Under the pieces are notes generated by a model. It had not been told where the DNA came from and searched no databases. It saw nothing but the letters and a program-made list of their open reading frames with translations. Both the position numbers and the translations under genes were made by a program. Below, in pieces: positions 1 to 14,600 of a stretch of DNA of 64,000 nucleotides (its first letter is position 1; each line of letters begins with the position of its first letter). Origin of the DNA: Siphonodentalium dalli (taxonomy: Eukaryota; Mollusca; Scaphopoda; Gadilida; Siphonodentaliidae); contig CP136062.1 of assembly GCA_032622095.1 (NCBI GenBank), forward strand, positions 151,520,875 to 151,584,874, written 5' to 3'.

Positions 1-60
1 TTTGAGATCATATCCTCTCATCCTTGTGTGTCCCTACAAGCCACTTCATCAGAATCACTG

Positions 61-236
61 TTAACACTTTCATGACTGGAGCTGTTGGTGCAGCTTTAAA
101 GATCCTGTGCCAGTGTATTTTCTTAGGGAGCCCCACATATATAAGAAAATGCACTGGCTTACCATGTAAAGGTAAATATTGTTAGGCCAATGTATTCTCT
201 TTTATGTGCGAGGCTCCCTATGGAAACTCTGTCCAT
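61..236. mobile_element. A-family piggyBac-like foldback, right end degraded
   Basis: Starts TTAACACTTTCATGACTGGA, then the GTGCCAGTGTATTTTC hairpin and part of the second. The right TIR is not recognisable. Confidence 0.55.
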
Positions 237-324
237 GTATTACTATGAAAACATGGTTTGATACAGCAATCGTCTTTTCATAGATATTCATATTCATAGA
301 TTTTTATTATTCATGAAATTTCAG

Positions 325-3300
325 GCATTTCCGAAATATGAAGCAGAGTTAGAAGCAATAGTGGATGCAATCCTGCCGATTATTGATAACCGTCCAGCAT
401 ATCTACCACACCTGTTCTCTGCAGTCAATCAGAATGCAGACTGGAAATCAAGACTGTCAAGCTCCTTAGGCGAAATCGGAAAGGCAGTCAGATTTTCCTG
501 GCCGCTTTTGTCTGCAGGTGAACAAGCCTGCAAGTAGTGTGTCTGTCATTTGCAGAATGAGGTCATCAGAAGGTGTCCTGCACTATGGGCTAGCATCACC
601 AAATTCACCCTCTGTTGATCTCATTCTGCTTTGCCCTCATCTTCTGGGAATTTATATTCTCGAATTAACATTGTTTTTATTTCTTTTTCCCCACTGGGAA
701 GTTTCTGTATTCCCTAATTTGCAGAAGATAAAATGCTTAATTGAGGTAACTAATGGCTGAACATCACCAACTTCAACTGGGGAATTTAAATCTGATCCAA
801 GGTCTCTCATGGCAGTTGAGGCCTAAAAGCAGAATTAGGTTCCCAGAGGGTGAATTTGGTTATGCTGGTCTGCTGTGCAGGATAGGATCACTAAATTCAC
901 CCTCTGGGGACCTCATTCTGCAAATGACAGAGATACTATTTGTAGGCTTGCAGGTGAATTGGTTTGAATATTTATAAATTTATTTTATCATATGTTTAAT
1001 TATGTTAACCCTATGGCAATAAACACTCATACTGTGCCTGAGTCTGTGCCTCCATAACTCTGATATATATAATAAATGCATGTGCTCATTGACAATTAGT
1101 TATCTTAGAAAATGTTCAGATAATAAGTTCTGAACATTTCCCACCACTGAATATGAATCTTTAACTGCCGCTTTGTAAATGCAGTGTTGAGAAATGCAAG
1201 AATTTTCAGTGTACAGTCATTATAAAATTTTGTGAGCCAAAAACATTTGGGAGTCTGTTAAAGTGGTGCAATTTTAGCCAGTTGGCCCAGTTACATCATT
1301 ATTGTGAAGAAAAAGACTCAATCGCAATTCGGAATAGGAAGGACAATGAAGTAGAAAGTTATTTCATGTTAACGCCATTTGCAGATGCTGGGCATATATG
1401 TATACTACTTTGTATGTAGTGTGGTTATGTTCCACTTAAATATTTGCGTACAGTTAGTGCACATTTATACTCGATTCTATTTATATAGTCCTTCTCAGCC
1501 AATGAAGTTCAAGTTCTCGTATTATGACTGTGATGTTGTTAAATTTCGCCTTGTGGTACACTCACATTCACAACTGTTCTATATTATAATAAATGTTTAT
1601 AATATAAGAGCAATTAGAGTGGTGTTACATGTACTTATCAGCTTTCAGATTATTGGATATAATACATATCCCCCTATTGAATACATTTACCCTTCCATGA
1701 CTGGAGCTTTCTCAAATTTTGCGAAAACCCTGTGCCAATGCTTTCTCTTATATATGCAAGTCTGCCACAGGGAGCCCTGCATATATAAGAGAATACATTG
1801 GCCTAACAATATTCACCTTGATCTTGTAAGCCAGTGCATTCTCTTATATATGTGAGGCTCCCCATGGGAGACTTGTATATATAAGAGAATGTACTGGCAA
1901 TTGACATTAATGCTGCACCAGTGCAGCTCCTGTCATGAACCCAGGGTTAAAAAGGTCAACCAGTTTGAAAAAAGTAAACAAAATAAATATGAGAGAACAT
2001 TTAACCAATGTCTGAGTCAAAATTGTCCTTTATGTATGAAATTCTTAAACAGAAACATTATTAATTTTTCAGTGAGCCAGTTCCCAAAGTTTGAGACATT
2101 CTATGAATTGATGACTGCTCCAGCCCAGAAGGTAATGATGTATTGAGCGTTTTGTGGATAACTCATTAATTCTTTAGTGTTGTTTGTCTTTCTTATCTTA
2201 TCTAACTCATTCTATACTAAATACACATTGAAGGGTAGTTCCCTTAGGAAATGTTCAGATAATAAGTTCAACAAACGACCACATAGGTTGTTTGTCGAAC
2301 TTATTATCTAAACATTTACCTATCAAATTTGAATGATCTATGAAAAACATGGCCGCCAGCAGCCATCTTAGATATTAATCTTTGCATTACTTAATCCTTA
2401 GACACACCCCACAGACCACATCCCTCAGTCGATAGTCACCAAACTTCATATGGATCCTTGGGGTGACCACTAATGGGAGCAATGGAATTTTTCCAAATTT
2501 TGTTATAAAACAAGGTCATCAGCATCCATCTTGGATTTTACTCTTTGCATGATTAAATTCCTTGGCACACCACAGGCCACATCCCTCATCCGATCTTCAC
2601 CAATCTTTCAATGGATCTTCGAGGTGACCTCTGGATGGGAGCCATCAATTTTTTTTCTTCGAAATTTGTTAAATAACATGGCAGCCATCTTGGATTTCAC
2701 ATTTGAATTCATTTGCACACGTTGCAGCCCACATTTATTTGAGAATTGTTTGAATTTTTATAGTTTTACAGGCATGTTTACCTGTGGATGGAAGCTATTA
2801 AATTTGAATTTTTTCAATGATATACATCTCCAACATATTTAACTTTTTACATTACTCAATATTTTGGAATGCCATACAGCCAATATTTTTCATCCAATTG
2901 ATCCCAAACGTCATAAGGCTCTTTGGGTTGACCTCTGGTAATACTTTAACATTTCAACTTTTCGCAATTCCCAATCACATGTTGACATTATCCCCTCTCC
3001 AAGTTGAGCTACACATTGACACTTTCATTTAGGAATTGCACCTTAAATGGACCCAAGGCACAGTTGGTAAATGTGCAAAAAATATAAAATTCAGTAAAAA
3101 CATCACCTTTAAGAGGAACATGGAAATATAGTTAGACTGGAGCTTCCTGAAATTTTGCGAAAACCCTGGCCAATGCAATATTTTATATACGAGTCTGCCA
3201 TAGGGAGGGTTATATATATAAGGCAAAACATTGGCCTAACAATATTTACCTTGACATTGTAAGCCAGTGTATTCTCTTATATAATCGAGGCTCCCTATGG

Positions 3301-6300
3301 GAGACTCGCTTATATAAGAGAATGCACTGACACAGGATCTTTAATGTTGCACCAGCGCAGCTCCCATCATGAAAGGGTTAAATGCAGCTTTATTAGTAAA
3401 GTGAGGAAATGAGCTGGAACATTACCCCACACATACATGTATATAGAAGCATATAGAAGAGTGTCGTCTGCTCATGTTTGTCTTGGGCTCTGTATGGGTG
3501 AAATTATAAAATTGTTAAAGAATACAAGAAAAAATTATTAAAATTGTAAAAAATTGTTAGGCCAATGCATTCTCTTATATATGCGAGGCGACCTATGGTC
3601 GACTCGCATATATAAGAGAATGCATTGGCACAGGGTAAAAAAATCCCGACTAAATTTAAAGTCTCCACTTTTAGGTGCTGAACCGATGGTTTGAATCGGA
3701 ACCTCTGAGAGCTACGTTAGCAACAGATTCTGTGATTGGCGCGATGATGAGTCCGAAGACACCAGGAAGTGGGTATGAATAAAACCTATTAATTGAGACC
3801 GATTTTCAAGCTTGATCTGAGTTGAGGGAAATGTCAATGTGCAATCTTATCAATACACGGCCATTTCGATAAGAAATGAGAATTTGTTCATGAATAAAGT
3901 TTTGTATAAATCCAGCCAAAAATGGCACAAGAATTTCAACAAAGAATTTCTCTGGATCTATGTGGCAAAAAATCTTCCATCTTCATTGTCTCGGACCAAA
4001 TTGCGGATGAAGATGGATAACTCTAAAATCAAGAGGATTTGTGTTGATAATAAGGCCTAATTTCGTCGAACAAAATGTTGATAAATAACACATTTCGGGC
4101 AATTTTATACTATAGTTGACATGGTTAGCATTATTTTTGGGCAATTAATCAATTCTGATAACTGATGCTGTATTTCTAAAAATGTTGTTGTTGGAATCTG
4201 ATTATATGGGGACCATCAAATCGGATTGAGTACCTTTAACTCACAATTGTTATTTGCTTTGTTTTATGTTGATGCATGTGTTTAATTGGTAATTCCTATT
4301 CTTTGATGCTATTTATAGTTTTATATTTTATTTTGATGCAATGTATTTAACTTGAAATTCCTATTGTTTGGTGCTATTTATAGTTATGTGCTGTTGCACC
4401 ATGTTATGGGGGAACAGGAAGGAGTGAAGGGTGCATGGGGCTATGTCGAGGGTGGTATGGGGGCTGTGTCGCAATCCATCGCCAACTGTGCTATCGACCA
4501 TGGTGCATCAGTATTTACTGAAAAGGTAATATCCATAGTATAAATGTGTCACTTCTGTTTGTATTTCGATAGTACACAGCACATATAATGTAGAGTAGAT
4601 GGCGTCATTCATTAATATTTTCATAGCCTGTCTGCGATACACTAAATCCTATTTAGTGATTGGTCAACTGCCAATTGGGTCACCCGGTTTACATCCCAAT
4701 AATGCAGAGATCTCTCAAATTTATCATGAACTGGGAGGTACAAATTGTTGAACTAATCTGACTAAAAGCGTTCAGCATAATAATTGGGCATGTTTTTTAA
4801 AGATCGGCTGGCCATCATCTGAAACCAGTTTATTTATATCGATCACATTATCGTTGCTAAGAGTTTGGACATCTTTAATCCGGCTGACTTAATGGGCTGT
4901 GTGCGCTAGTCTCAGATTATTGGCCATTTTGTGGGAATAAATCATCAAAAAGCTGTATAAATATAAGAAATGAATGTAGTGTGTGTGTTACAGGGGGATA
5001 TGGTGCTGTGGTCATTGGGACACATTTAGTGTAAACCACTTCTTAATTGTTTTATGGTGTTTAATTGTATTTATACAATGTATAGTTACATGTTGTTATA
5101 CAAAGGTATAATATCCATAGTATAATTTTTGTCATTTCTGTTTGTATCTGGAGCAAGCCTTGAAATAGTGTGTCTGTCATTTGCAGAATGAGGTCCCCAG
5201 AGGGTGAATTTAGTGATGCTTCCCCACATAGTGGGTTAGCATCACCAAATTCACCCTCTGGGAACCTCATTCTGCTGAGGTGTAAGCAGAATGAGGTTCC
5301 CAGAAGGTGAATTTGGTGATGCTAGCCCGCTATGCGGGGTAGCATCACTAAATTCACCCTCTGGGGACCTCATTCTGCAAATTACAGACACACTATTTCA
5401 AGGCTTTGATCTGGAGTGCACATAGGACAGTAGAATAGTTGGGAGACCACATTTCCTTTGTTTCTGCCAACTAAACATAAATACTAGCAGGAAAAAGCTC
5501 CAAGTTATTCCTCCACTTATGTCCAGAAGCTCAGAAAAGTGGGGAGAAGTTTAACTTGCATGTGCCATGACATACAGTCATGTAACCAAAACAACAACCT
5601 GTATCAAACCCAACATTCTTACATTTTCATACCATTTGTGTTGGATGTTAGTGATCAGGTCTCAAATTATGGGGCTGGACATTTGCAGAATGAGGTCCCC
5701 AGATGGTGAATTTAGGGACGCTACCCTGCACAGTGTGCTAGCATCACGAAATGCATCTCTGGGGACCTCAATCTGCACGACCTTATCTGCTATGGGAGAC
5801 TTATACACAGATATTAAGTTCCCAGATGGTGAAGATGGTTTAGCGGGGTAGTGTCACTAAATTAACCCTCTGGTGAGCTAATTCTGCAAATGTCCAGCAC
5901 CATATTTATAACACCACTCTCGAAGATTGACTGGATTGACCTCGTCCATCATTCCTTCCGTCTGGATATTATCCCTCCGTTTTCCATCTGTCTGTCCATC
6001 GGGACGTCCGGGTAGATATCTCAAACACCAGTTGTCAGTTCTGAATAAAATTTCGTATGGATGTTCATTACTATGAGGAATTTCAAAAGAGTGTTCAATC
6101 TTTTTTCCCGGATTTAGAGTTATTCATCTCTGTTTATCTGGAAATGTTGTTTTTTGACGAATCTCATGCATAGATTCAAGCCTTGAAATAGTGTGTCTGT
6201 CATTTGCAGAATGAGGTTCCCAGAGGGTGAATTTAGTGATGCCACCCCGCATAGCGGGCTAGCATCACCAAATTCACCCTCTGGGAACCTCATTTTGCTG

Positions 6301-8609
6301 AGGTGTAAGCAGAATGAGGTCCCCAGAGGGTGAATTTGGTGATGCTAGCCCACTATGCGGGGTGGCATCACTGAATTCACCCTCTGGGGACCTCATTCTG
6401 CAAATGACAGGCACGCTATTTCAAGGCTTGCATAGATTGATACATGTGTTCCCCAAATTTAACAGGCTCATTTACCATGATCGCTGATGGCAATATGCCA
6501 TTGTTTCAACTTATTGACTTTATCTCCTTATTTCAGCCTGTGTCAAATATAATAGTGAAGAACAATAAGGCTGTAGGTGTGGTTCTCCAGGACGGTACAG
6601 AAATCAAGGCAGACATGGTTCTATCAAACGCCACACCTAAAGTCACATTCCTAGATCTTCTATCCAGAGTGAGTTGATTACATGGCTGCAGACTGGTTCA
6701 CTGAGTTAGCTAAATGGAAGTTAATGTTTTGCAGATTTGGTTATCATAAATATGAATTGAAGTCTGGAAACGCTTTCATCAATTAATATTGATTTTAGTA
6801 AGAATGAAAAAAATATTTTAAAGGCTGACATATATCCGGGTTTCCGCCAGGGGGGAATTAATGAGTCCGTATTGGGTAAACACATAGCGCGACGGGACGA
6901 CCATGGTTCGTGCTGTCGGGCGATATTTTTTTTATTTGACACTGAAAAGAAGCCATTTCCTTGCACCTGTGTCCCACAAAGCAATCCAAAGCTACGTATA
7001 TTATGCAAGTGGATCATTTCCGTGGGTGCATTAATTCTGTTGATGTATCCAAATAGTTAGTCATTTAATTACGTACGTAAGACTGCCGTCTGATTGAAGA
7101 CTATATAAATGAACGAGCTACGAGTTTAATATAGTGTTTACAAATTTATAACTTACAATAAGATTCCAACAGGTATATATAATGAATCTAAACACTAAAA
7201 AGCATCTACGGATTGACCAATAATACCTGGCAAGGAGAATTGAATAAAGTATTTCTTAGAATTTCAAGTAGCGTCAGTGAAAATGAAACTGACAGGATTA
7301 TATATTCTGTCAATCGTAAAACTATTTGTACGCGGTGACGTCATACTGCAGGGTTTGTCTGCAGGAGATATTTATAGCAGCGAAATACGAATGGTAGCAA
7401 AATCTTTCACCCGGAACGCGTAGCTTGTTCAATAGTCTGTATTAGTCCAACAACAGTTTTTTCTGATGACCGCAGCTATAGAACATAGTTTTAGCCAACG
7501 TGTTATAAAATATAATTGAGTTTTTGGCGGGAAATGTGAACATGTGCGTCGTTGATTATTGTGCTTGGGGACCCAGGCGGGACAACGAAACTATTATTGA
7601 CCTTACTTTGACTTTATCTCCATATTGGGGGGGAGGGTATGTGTTCGTGTTTATCCTCCATGCATGTAATATGGCTCAAATGAATGGTGTTCTCATGCAC
7701 TATGAATTCCCGCTATAAAGACTGATTTGGGACAGGTTCCGTATTATTGTGAAATAAATCACTTTTGGATTTTGTTAAGTATGCATGGCAATATACGCAT
7801 AATAATCAATACACGTAGAAAATCACATGTAATTTTCAGGAAATTCGCTTACCGGTACATCGAACTCAAATGGTAATACAGCAATAAGATAAAACATTGA
7901 GTAGTTTCATCCACGAAAATCCCGTGCATAAAAATATCCCCGACTCAGCAATTGGGTGTTCTTTGATCCAATTATGTAATCGTACGATAGCACGGGGTCG
8001 TAATCGTATGATAGCACGGGGTCTTCGAGCGTGAATAGTTTCATCCATGGAATCCCGTGCACACAAATATCCGCACTCAACAGTCCGGCATTCTTTGATG
8101 TTACCGCGACATGTATTACGCTGTGTCTAATGTCGCTATCTGACATGCTCTTTCTTATTGTTTTTTTTGGGAGATGGACTGTGTCGATTTAATTTTGTCA
8201 ATATTAATGAAAATAAGTGTAGATATATAGCCTGTTGACACAGACAAGACTGAAAAAGTTTTTAATAACGTCATTTATTTGTGTATGAGCGGGATTTCAT
8301 GCAACGACCGACGGGGGGAATGGGTCCATGGGACGGACCCGCAGCCGGCCTGGCGGAAACCCTGCATATACATGTATGTACCGATTATTTTTGTAAAATT
8401 TAATTGTTTGTTTTGTAAAGTGGTCGTGAACACTTGATAGTTCAACTGAGCGGCTAAACTGGTATAAAAATAAACAGTGGGATATCTAATCAGACACCTG
8501 CTATTACTATCTGGTTCAAAGTATTCACTGAACAACAGATAAATAATAAGATAAGTATGAAAGACAATTGTATGAAAACATAATTATGTCACTGATTTGC
8601 ATTCAGATG

Positions 8610-8651
<42 letters not shown>

Positions 8652-11600
8652 GAAATGTCATGTATAGGGTCATTACCTGACTAAACATGTTGTCTGGTGT
8701 TCAGAGTACAGAGGTTCTGGATTACACAGGTAATTATTAGTGAACATGCACCTGGCTTAATTTGGGACCGATAAATTCATTCAGTGTAGAAAGGGATTTG
8801 GAGAGTTTTTACAATAGTATTTTTATAAACTTGTTCTTTTTACTCTTAGGGAATCTTGCCAGAGGAGACAGAGAAACAGCTGGAAGGCTTCAGCTATGAC
8901 TCACCTGTTACAAAAATAAATGGTAAGACTTAAAAAAAGACCTTTGTTTCCGCTAACTTGACCGACCCTATTTTGAACCATTGTCCAAAAACAAGAGTGC
9001 ATTGTGTTTTACAAAATAGTTCCTACCTCGAATGAATTATTTCATGTCACCAGTTCAATCAAGTGATTGTTCTGTTTATTATATTCCACAATAAACATAT
9101 GATTTACCACCAATATACCCATGATGCATAAATTTTGATAGCGCATATGATAGGGTTCATGCGAATTGGAGATTTTGATCGAATCGAATATCGAATCGAA
9201 TTCTGGAAATCGAATCGAATATCGAATCGAATCATATCTGTGTGTTGCATTCTCAATTGGGCATGTTTTGTCAACGATTAGACGATTTGTGAAACGTTCT
9301 ATCAACTACATGCACGAAGTTCCACCATAACTTATGTGGCGATGAACCGTTGTTTGCAATACTATTAACTTCTAATGATAATTGTCGAGAAAAAAAGGCA
9401 GATTTAAAAAAAATGTCTATGCGGCCGTCACGACGATAAATATATAACCACTAAACGGATTATCAGAACTAAAATCACGCGAAATTTGTACAGTTTGCAT
9501 GTACATGCAAAATTTCAAATCGACATTCGGAATCACCCGTTGTTATAAACTTGAAGATGCAACAACAGTCACAGGGTAGCCTGATTATGTAGTGCTGGAT
9601 GCTTCTTGGACAGATGATTCCATAGATGGGTCATTGTCCCAGATGCCTGCGATTTATACACCAGGTTGCATTCATCTCACGTTTAAGTCCCTGCACTACC
9701 TGCAGCTTTATCATGTTTAAAATAAACATGAATAACGACGACATTTTGTCAAGTGTCAAAGAACGCTCCGATGCCGGGAACACGTGTTGTTTAAATTCTC
9801 AGCTATACTACATAATGCAGAATATGAGACGGATAGACGGCAGATAACGCTATAGCGGTTGCTCAGTCTCATAGCTATTATTATTCACGCGCGTTGTCAG
9901 TCCATCGGTGATCTCCGAGCTTTTGGCTACCATATTCAAATTATCATTTATAACTACTCAAGAAATCAAAGTAAATCACACATAGGAATGTAATAAATTA
10001 AAATGTTTTATTCTCACCACTACCTCCCATGCAATGCTGGTTATAGAACAATTAGACATCGGTAAAAAACTATCTAATATGAAACTTGAGGCTGTTTTAT
10101 CTAATTCTTCAGTTGCCTTGAACAAGATCCCGAATTTCACTGCTGATCCAAATGTGAAGGAAAATGAACCGATGCCACATCATCGCTGCACAATACATCT
10201 AAACTGTGAACATAGTGATATCATACACGAAGGGTTTGCAGATGCTCAGCTTGGGGTCCCATCCAGGAGGTGAAGTATACGTAATTGTAAACATGAATTC
10301 TGATTGTTCGAAAAACATCAAAATTTTTTATATGCCATTTTTTTTTAAACAGGACATATTATGTTATTGGTCTTTCCGTCTGTTCATCTGTTTGCTTTTG
10401 TTTTGCAGACGATAACTTTAGATAGTCTCAACTGAATGCAATGAAATGAGGTATGTGGGTATACTAGCACAAAATATAGGTTAAGTTTCAAATATGGGTT
10501 CTGCCCACCAATTTTCACCAGAGTTATGGCCATTTTTGTAGAATTGCACTCAATTTTCGTTTCCGGATGATAACTTTAGTAAGACTGAACTGAATGTATT
10601 AATATTTGATGTGAGTTTACTAGCCCAAAATACATGTCAAGTTCGAATTGGGTTCCGGCCACCAATTTTCACCCAAGAGTTATGGCCCTTTGTTGCAATT
10701 ACCACTGGCATATATTACCACGTCCCAGCGATGCTCTTGTTAATTACTGGCTATCCACTCTCTGTGAACCTGGTCAAACATATTGTGAATTTATATTATT
10801 TTCTACATAGTGAAATGGTTGAAATAGAATGTATAATGAAATGCTGCTGTTGAAGTCTTATATTCATGTTTGATATTCATGTAATACAGACATTTTCTGA
10901 AAGCTTTTTGTGAAGATTTCAGGTAACAACTAAATACTAGTTGAATGAATTTGTCGATGCTTTCTTCGCCTCAAAGAAATTCTTAAAAGTTGGGTTGTTG
11001 TTTTTTTTTTTTTTTAGTTGTTGCTCTGCATGCTATTCTCATTGTTTTGTTGTGATGTTGTTGTTTTATTGTTGCTGGTCATTTGCAGAATTAGGTCCCC
11101 AGAGGGTGAATTTAGTGACACCAGCATCACTAAATTCCCCCCTGGGGACATCATTCTGCATAGGCGTCATCTTCTCTGGAAAGTATCTTTATTATCAAAT
11201 TAAAAAGCTTTTAGTTTCTTTAGAAGTTTCCTTTTTAGTTTTATTTCTCTATATCCCCAAATGCATAAATTGAGGTGCCCAATGGCTGCACATCACCATC
11301 TTCATCTGGGAACTTAAATTTGTGTCTAGGTCTCCCTTAGCAGATGAGGCCATGCAGAATGAGGTCATCAGAGGATGAATTTGGTGACACTAGCCCGCTG
11401 TGTGGGTATAGCAGGATAGCATTACTAAATTCACACTCTGGGGACCTCATTATGACCATCGCCACATTTTAAGGTCTGCCAATCTGGTCCAATGTAAATT
11501 TTCAGGCCTTTAATAGAGATGGTGATTCCATCGAGTATGGATCCAACGATAGCTCCTCCTGGATGTCACGTCGCTCTGATGTTCACACAGTTCACTCCCT

Positions 11601-14600
11601 ATACCCGATCAGATGGCAAGGAATGGAATGACGAAACAAGGAATGCTTACGCTGACAGAGGTAACATTTATCTTGTCATGGAATGTCCCATGTTACTTGA
11701 TTGTTTCTCTTCTTTCTTCTCATATACATGCCATAATATTGTGACCTGACCATTTTACTTCATTTTTATATGCCAGTTTTTTATGTATTATGTTATTGGT
11801 CTGTGTGCGTCCATCCGTCTAGACATCCGTCCATTAACTTTTTTCATTTTTGGATGATAACTTCAGTAAGTCTGAACTGAATGGAATTTTCACCAGATTT
11901 ATGGCCCTTTGTTGGAATTAACACTGGCATATTTTGTCATGCCTAGCGATGCTCTTATTATGTCATTAATTTCAAGCTAAGGCAACCAAACAATAACTAG
12001 TCTGAAAAATCAATTAAGTGATTCATAACAAGGGTGGAATTAGTGTTAATTACTTAAAGGAGGCATTATTTAACCAAGGCGGGGGTTGAAAAACCAAACA
12101 GATGACACACATTCCATTACATCGACATGTATATATTTTAAAATTGACAATTATTATTGTTGCCATGCCAAGTTGTTAATGCTCCTGTTTTTTCATTTTG
12201 AAAAAATTGGTAGTTGTCAATATAAAAGATCAGACATCATGAAACAATCACAACAATAGCACATCTCATGTAAATTAGACCAGGCTTCTATACCATTAAC
12301 CCTTTCATGTGCAAAAATTAAAGATCCTGTGCCAGTGCATATAAGAGAATAAACTGGCTTACACGGTCAAGATAAATATTGTTAGGCCAATGTATACTCT
12401 TATATATGCAAGGTTATGGGAGACTCACATATATAAGAGAGTGCATTGGCACAGGGTTTTCGCAAATTTTCAGGATGCTCCAGTCATGAAAGGATTAAGC
12501 TTGTATAAGACTTGGATCTCTCACGTTATCTCATGGTCTATTCACATGAAAAATAATGAACTTAATTATGCTATTTCAGTCTTTGACACAGTCGAACAGT
12601 ATGCTCCAGGTTTTAAGGAGAGTATTATCGGGAGAGATGTGCTCACGCCACCCGATCTTGAGAAGACATTTGGACTAACAGGAGGGGTAAGTGAATTTTT
12701 GTCCCCCCAAAGTTTCGGAGGACTGTTATAATCAGCTATATCCAACCATCCATCCATCTGTGAGTTCGTCCGGTTCCTTATCTGGACGTTAACTCCAGTT
12801 CACATTATCCAATCGAAATTGAAGCTTAGTATGAGGAATAACCATTACATTATTGAGGTCAAGTTCAGTTTTGGTCACAGTGCAATGATTTTTGAAGGAA
12901 TTACGATCTATTTATTTACTTAGAAATCTCAGTTATTGGTTGTCTGGATGATAACTTTAGCAATATTCAACAGAATTACATGATATTTTGTACGTGGTTC
13001 ATACTTGAGAGGTGTAGCCCAAGTTCGAGTACTGATGTTTTCATTTCAATGCATCTCATTTGTTTCTAGAATATTTTCCATGGATCAATGTCGTTGGATC
13101 AGCTGTATACATTCCGGCCAACTACAAGTATCTCCAGCTATCGGAGTCCAGTATCAGGGCTATATCTGTGTGGCAGCGGGGCTCACCCTGGTAAGTTACC
13201 AGTGACCAGAGTTCTCACGGAAAACCTGGAATAGCCTTAAATTCAACTAATAACCACTCCAGGCCTAGAAAGTGCTTCAATTTCCATGGGTTGGGGCGTA
13301 ACCCTTTGAGTGCCAGTAAGTCTGTTAAAGAATATAATAAAATATATTGAAATTGTAAAAGAAACTGTAAAAAAAATTAAAAAAAAAATAGTTTTTAAGC
13401 CAATGCATTCTCTTATATATGCGAGGCGACCTATGGTCGACTCGCATATATAAGAGAATGCATTGGCACAGGGTATATGGGTTGATACAAAAATCGGACC
13501 TGGCACTCAAAGGGTTAAATAGTCTAAAGTTTCAATGAAATCAGAACTCCTAATTGATGTCGATCCCACTTTACCACATTTAATTGAGGTCTTGAAAATA
13601 TACTAAAATATTTACCAGAAATTGTCTTAACTTCATTAGTTCTGACTTATGGGAACCTTGAGTGATGAAGGTTTCATGGTTGCAGCAACTAATCATGATT
13701 CTATTTGTAGAATCATCTCGTAATATGCTTTTACAAATGTATCACGATGCCCATACCCCCACATTATAATATATTTTTTCAACCAGATGTACACTTCTTT
13801 AGTGGCTGTAAGTTGTAATTATCCCTAGAGAATATATATACAGTGAAATTTCATTCAATGTCACTTGTTATTTCACCAAAATGTCAGCAAAAAATTTAGT
13901 TCAAATATAATCAAAATTTCATTTATAGGGGCCCAAGCCTTGAAATAGTGTGTCTGTCATTTGCAGAATGAGGTCCCCAGAGAGTGAATTTAGTGATGCT
14001 ACCCCGCATAGCGGGCTAGCATCACCAAATTCACCATCTAGGAACCTCATTCTGCTGAGATGTAAGCAGAATGAGGTCCCCAGAGGGTGAATTTGGTGAT
14101 GCTAGCCCGCTATGCGGGGTAGCATCACTAAATTCACCCTCTGGAGACCTCATTCTGCAAATGACAGACACACTATTTCAAGGCTTGTAGGGGCCTTGAT
14201 TGGTCTTTAATTTCAGCAATATTTGCACTGCTTGCTGAACTTGTAATTCATTCAAATTTGCATTTTACAATATTTAAATCAGATTCCTGAGAAGAATCAA
14301 AACTTGATGTTTGCCGAAAATTGGCCTTGAATGTACTTAAATTTTTAGAAGTAATAGCCTTGAAAAATCTTGAAAATTGGCCTTGAATTTTATAAGCTCT
14401 GACCGGTGGGAACACTGCATAAAATTATACAGTATGTGGTTCGTCCACTGCCATGTCTCTATTCTCAGAGATGCATAAAAAACAATGTTGATTGCTTGTA
14501 TAAGTTTATCAAAGAGACTTGGAAAACAAAACATATTATGATACTGGGTTATGCCATTTTACATTATCTTTTATACATGTTTAAAACTTGTTTAGTCCAA

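Noticed and set aside
11519-11749. stand-alone 76-codon gene
   Set aside because: It is PYROXD2 exon 11506-11660 plus intron read-through.
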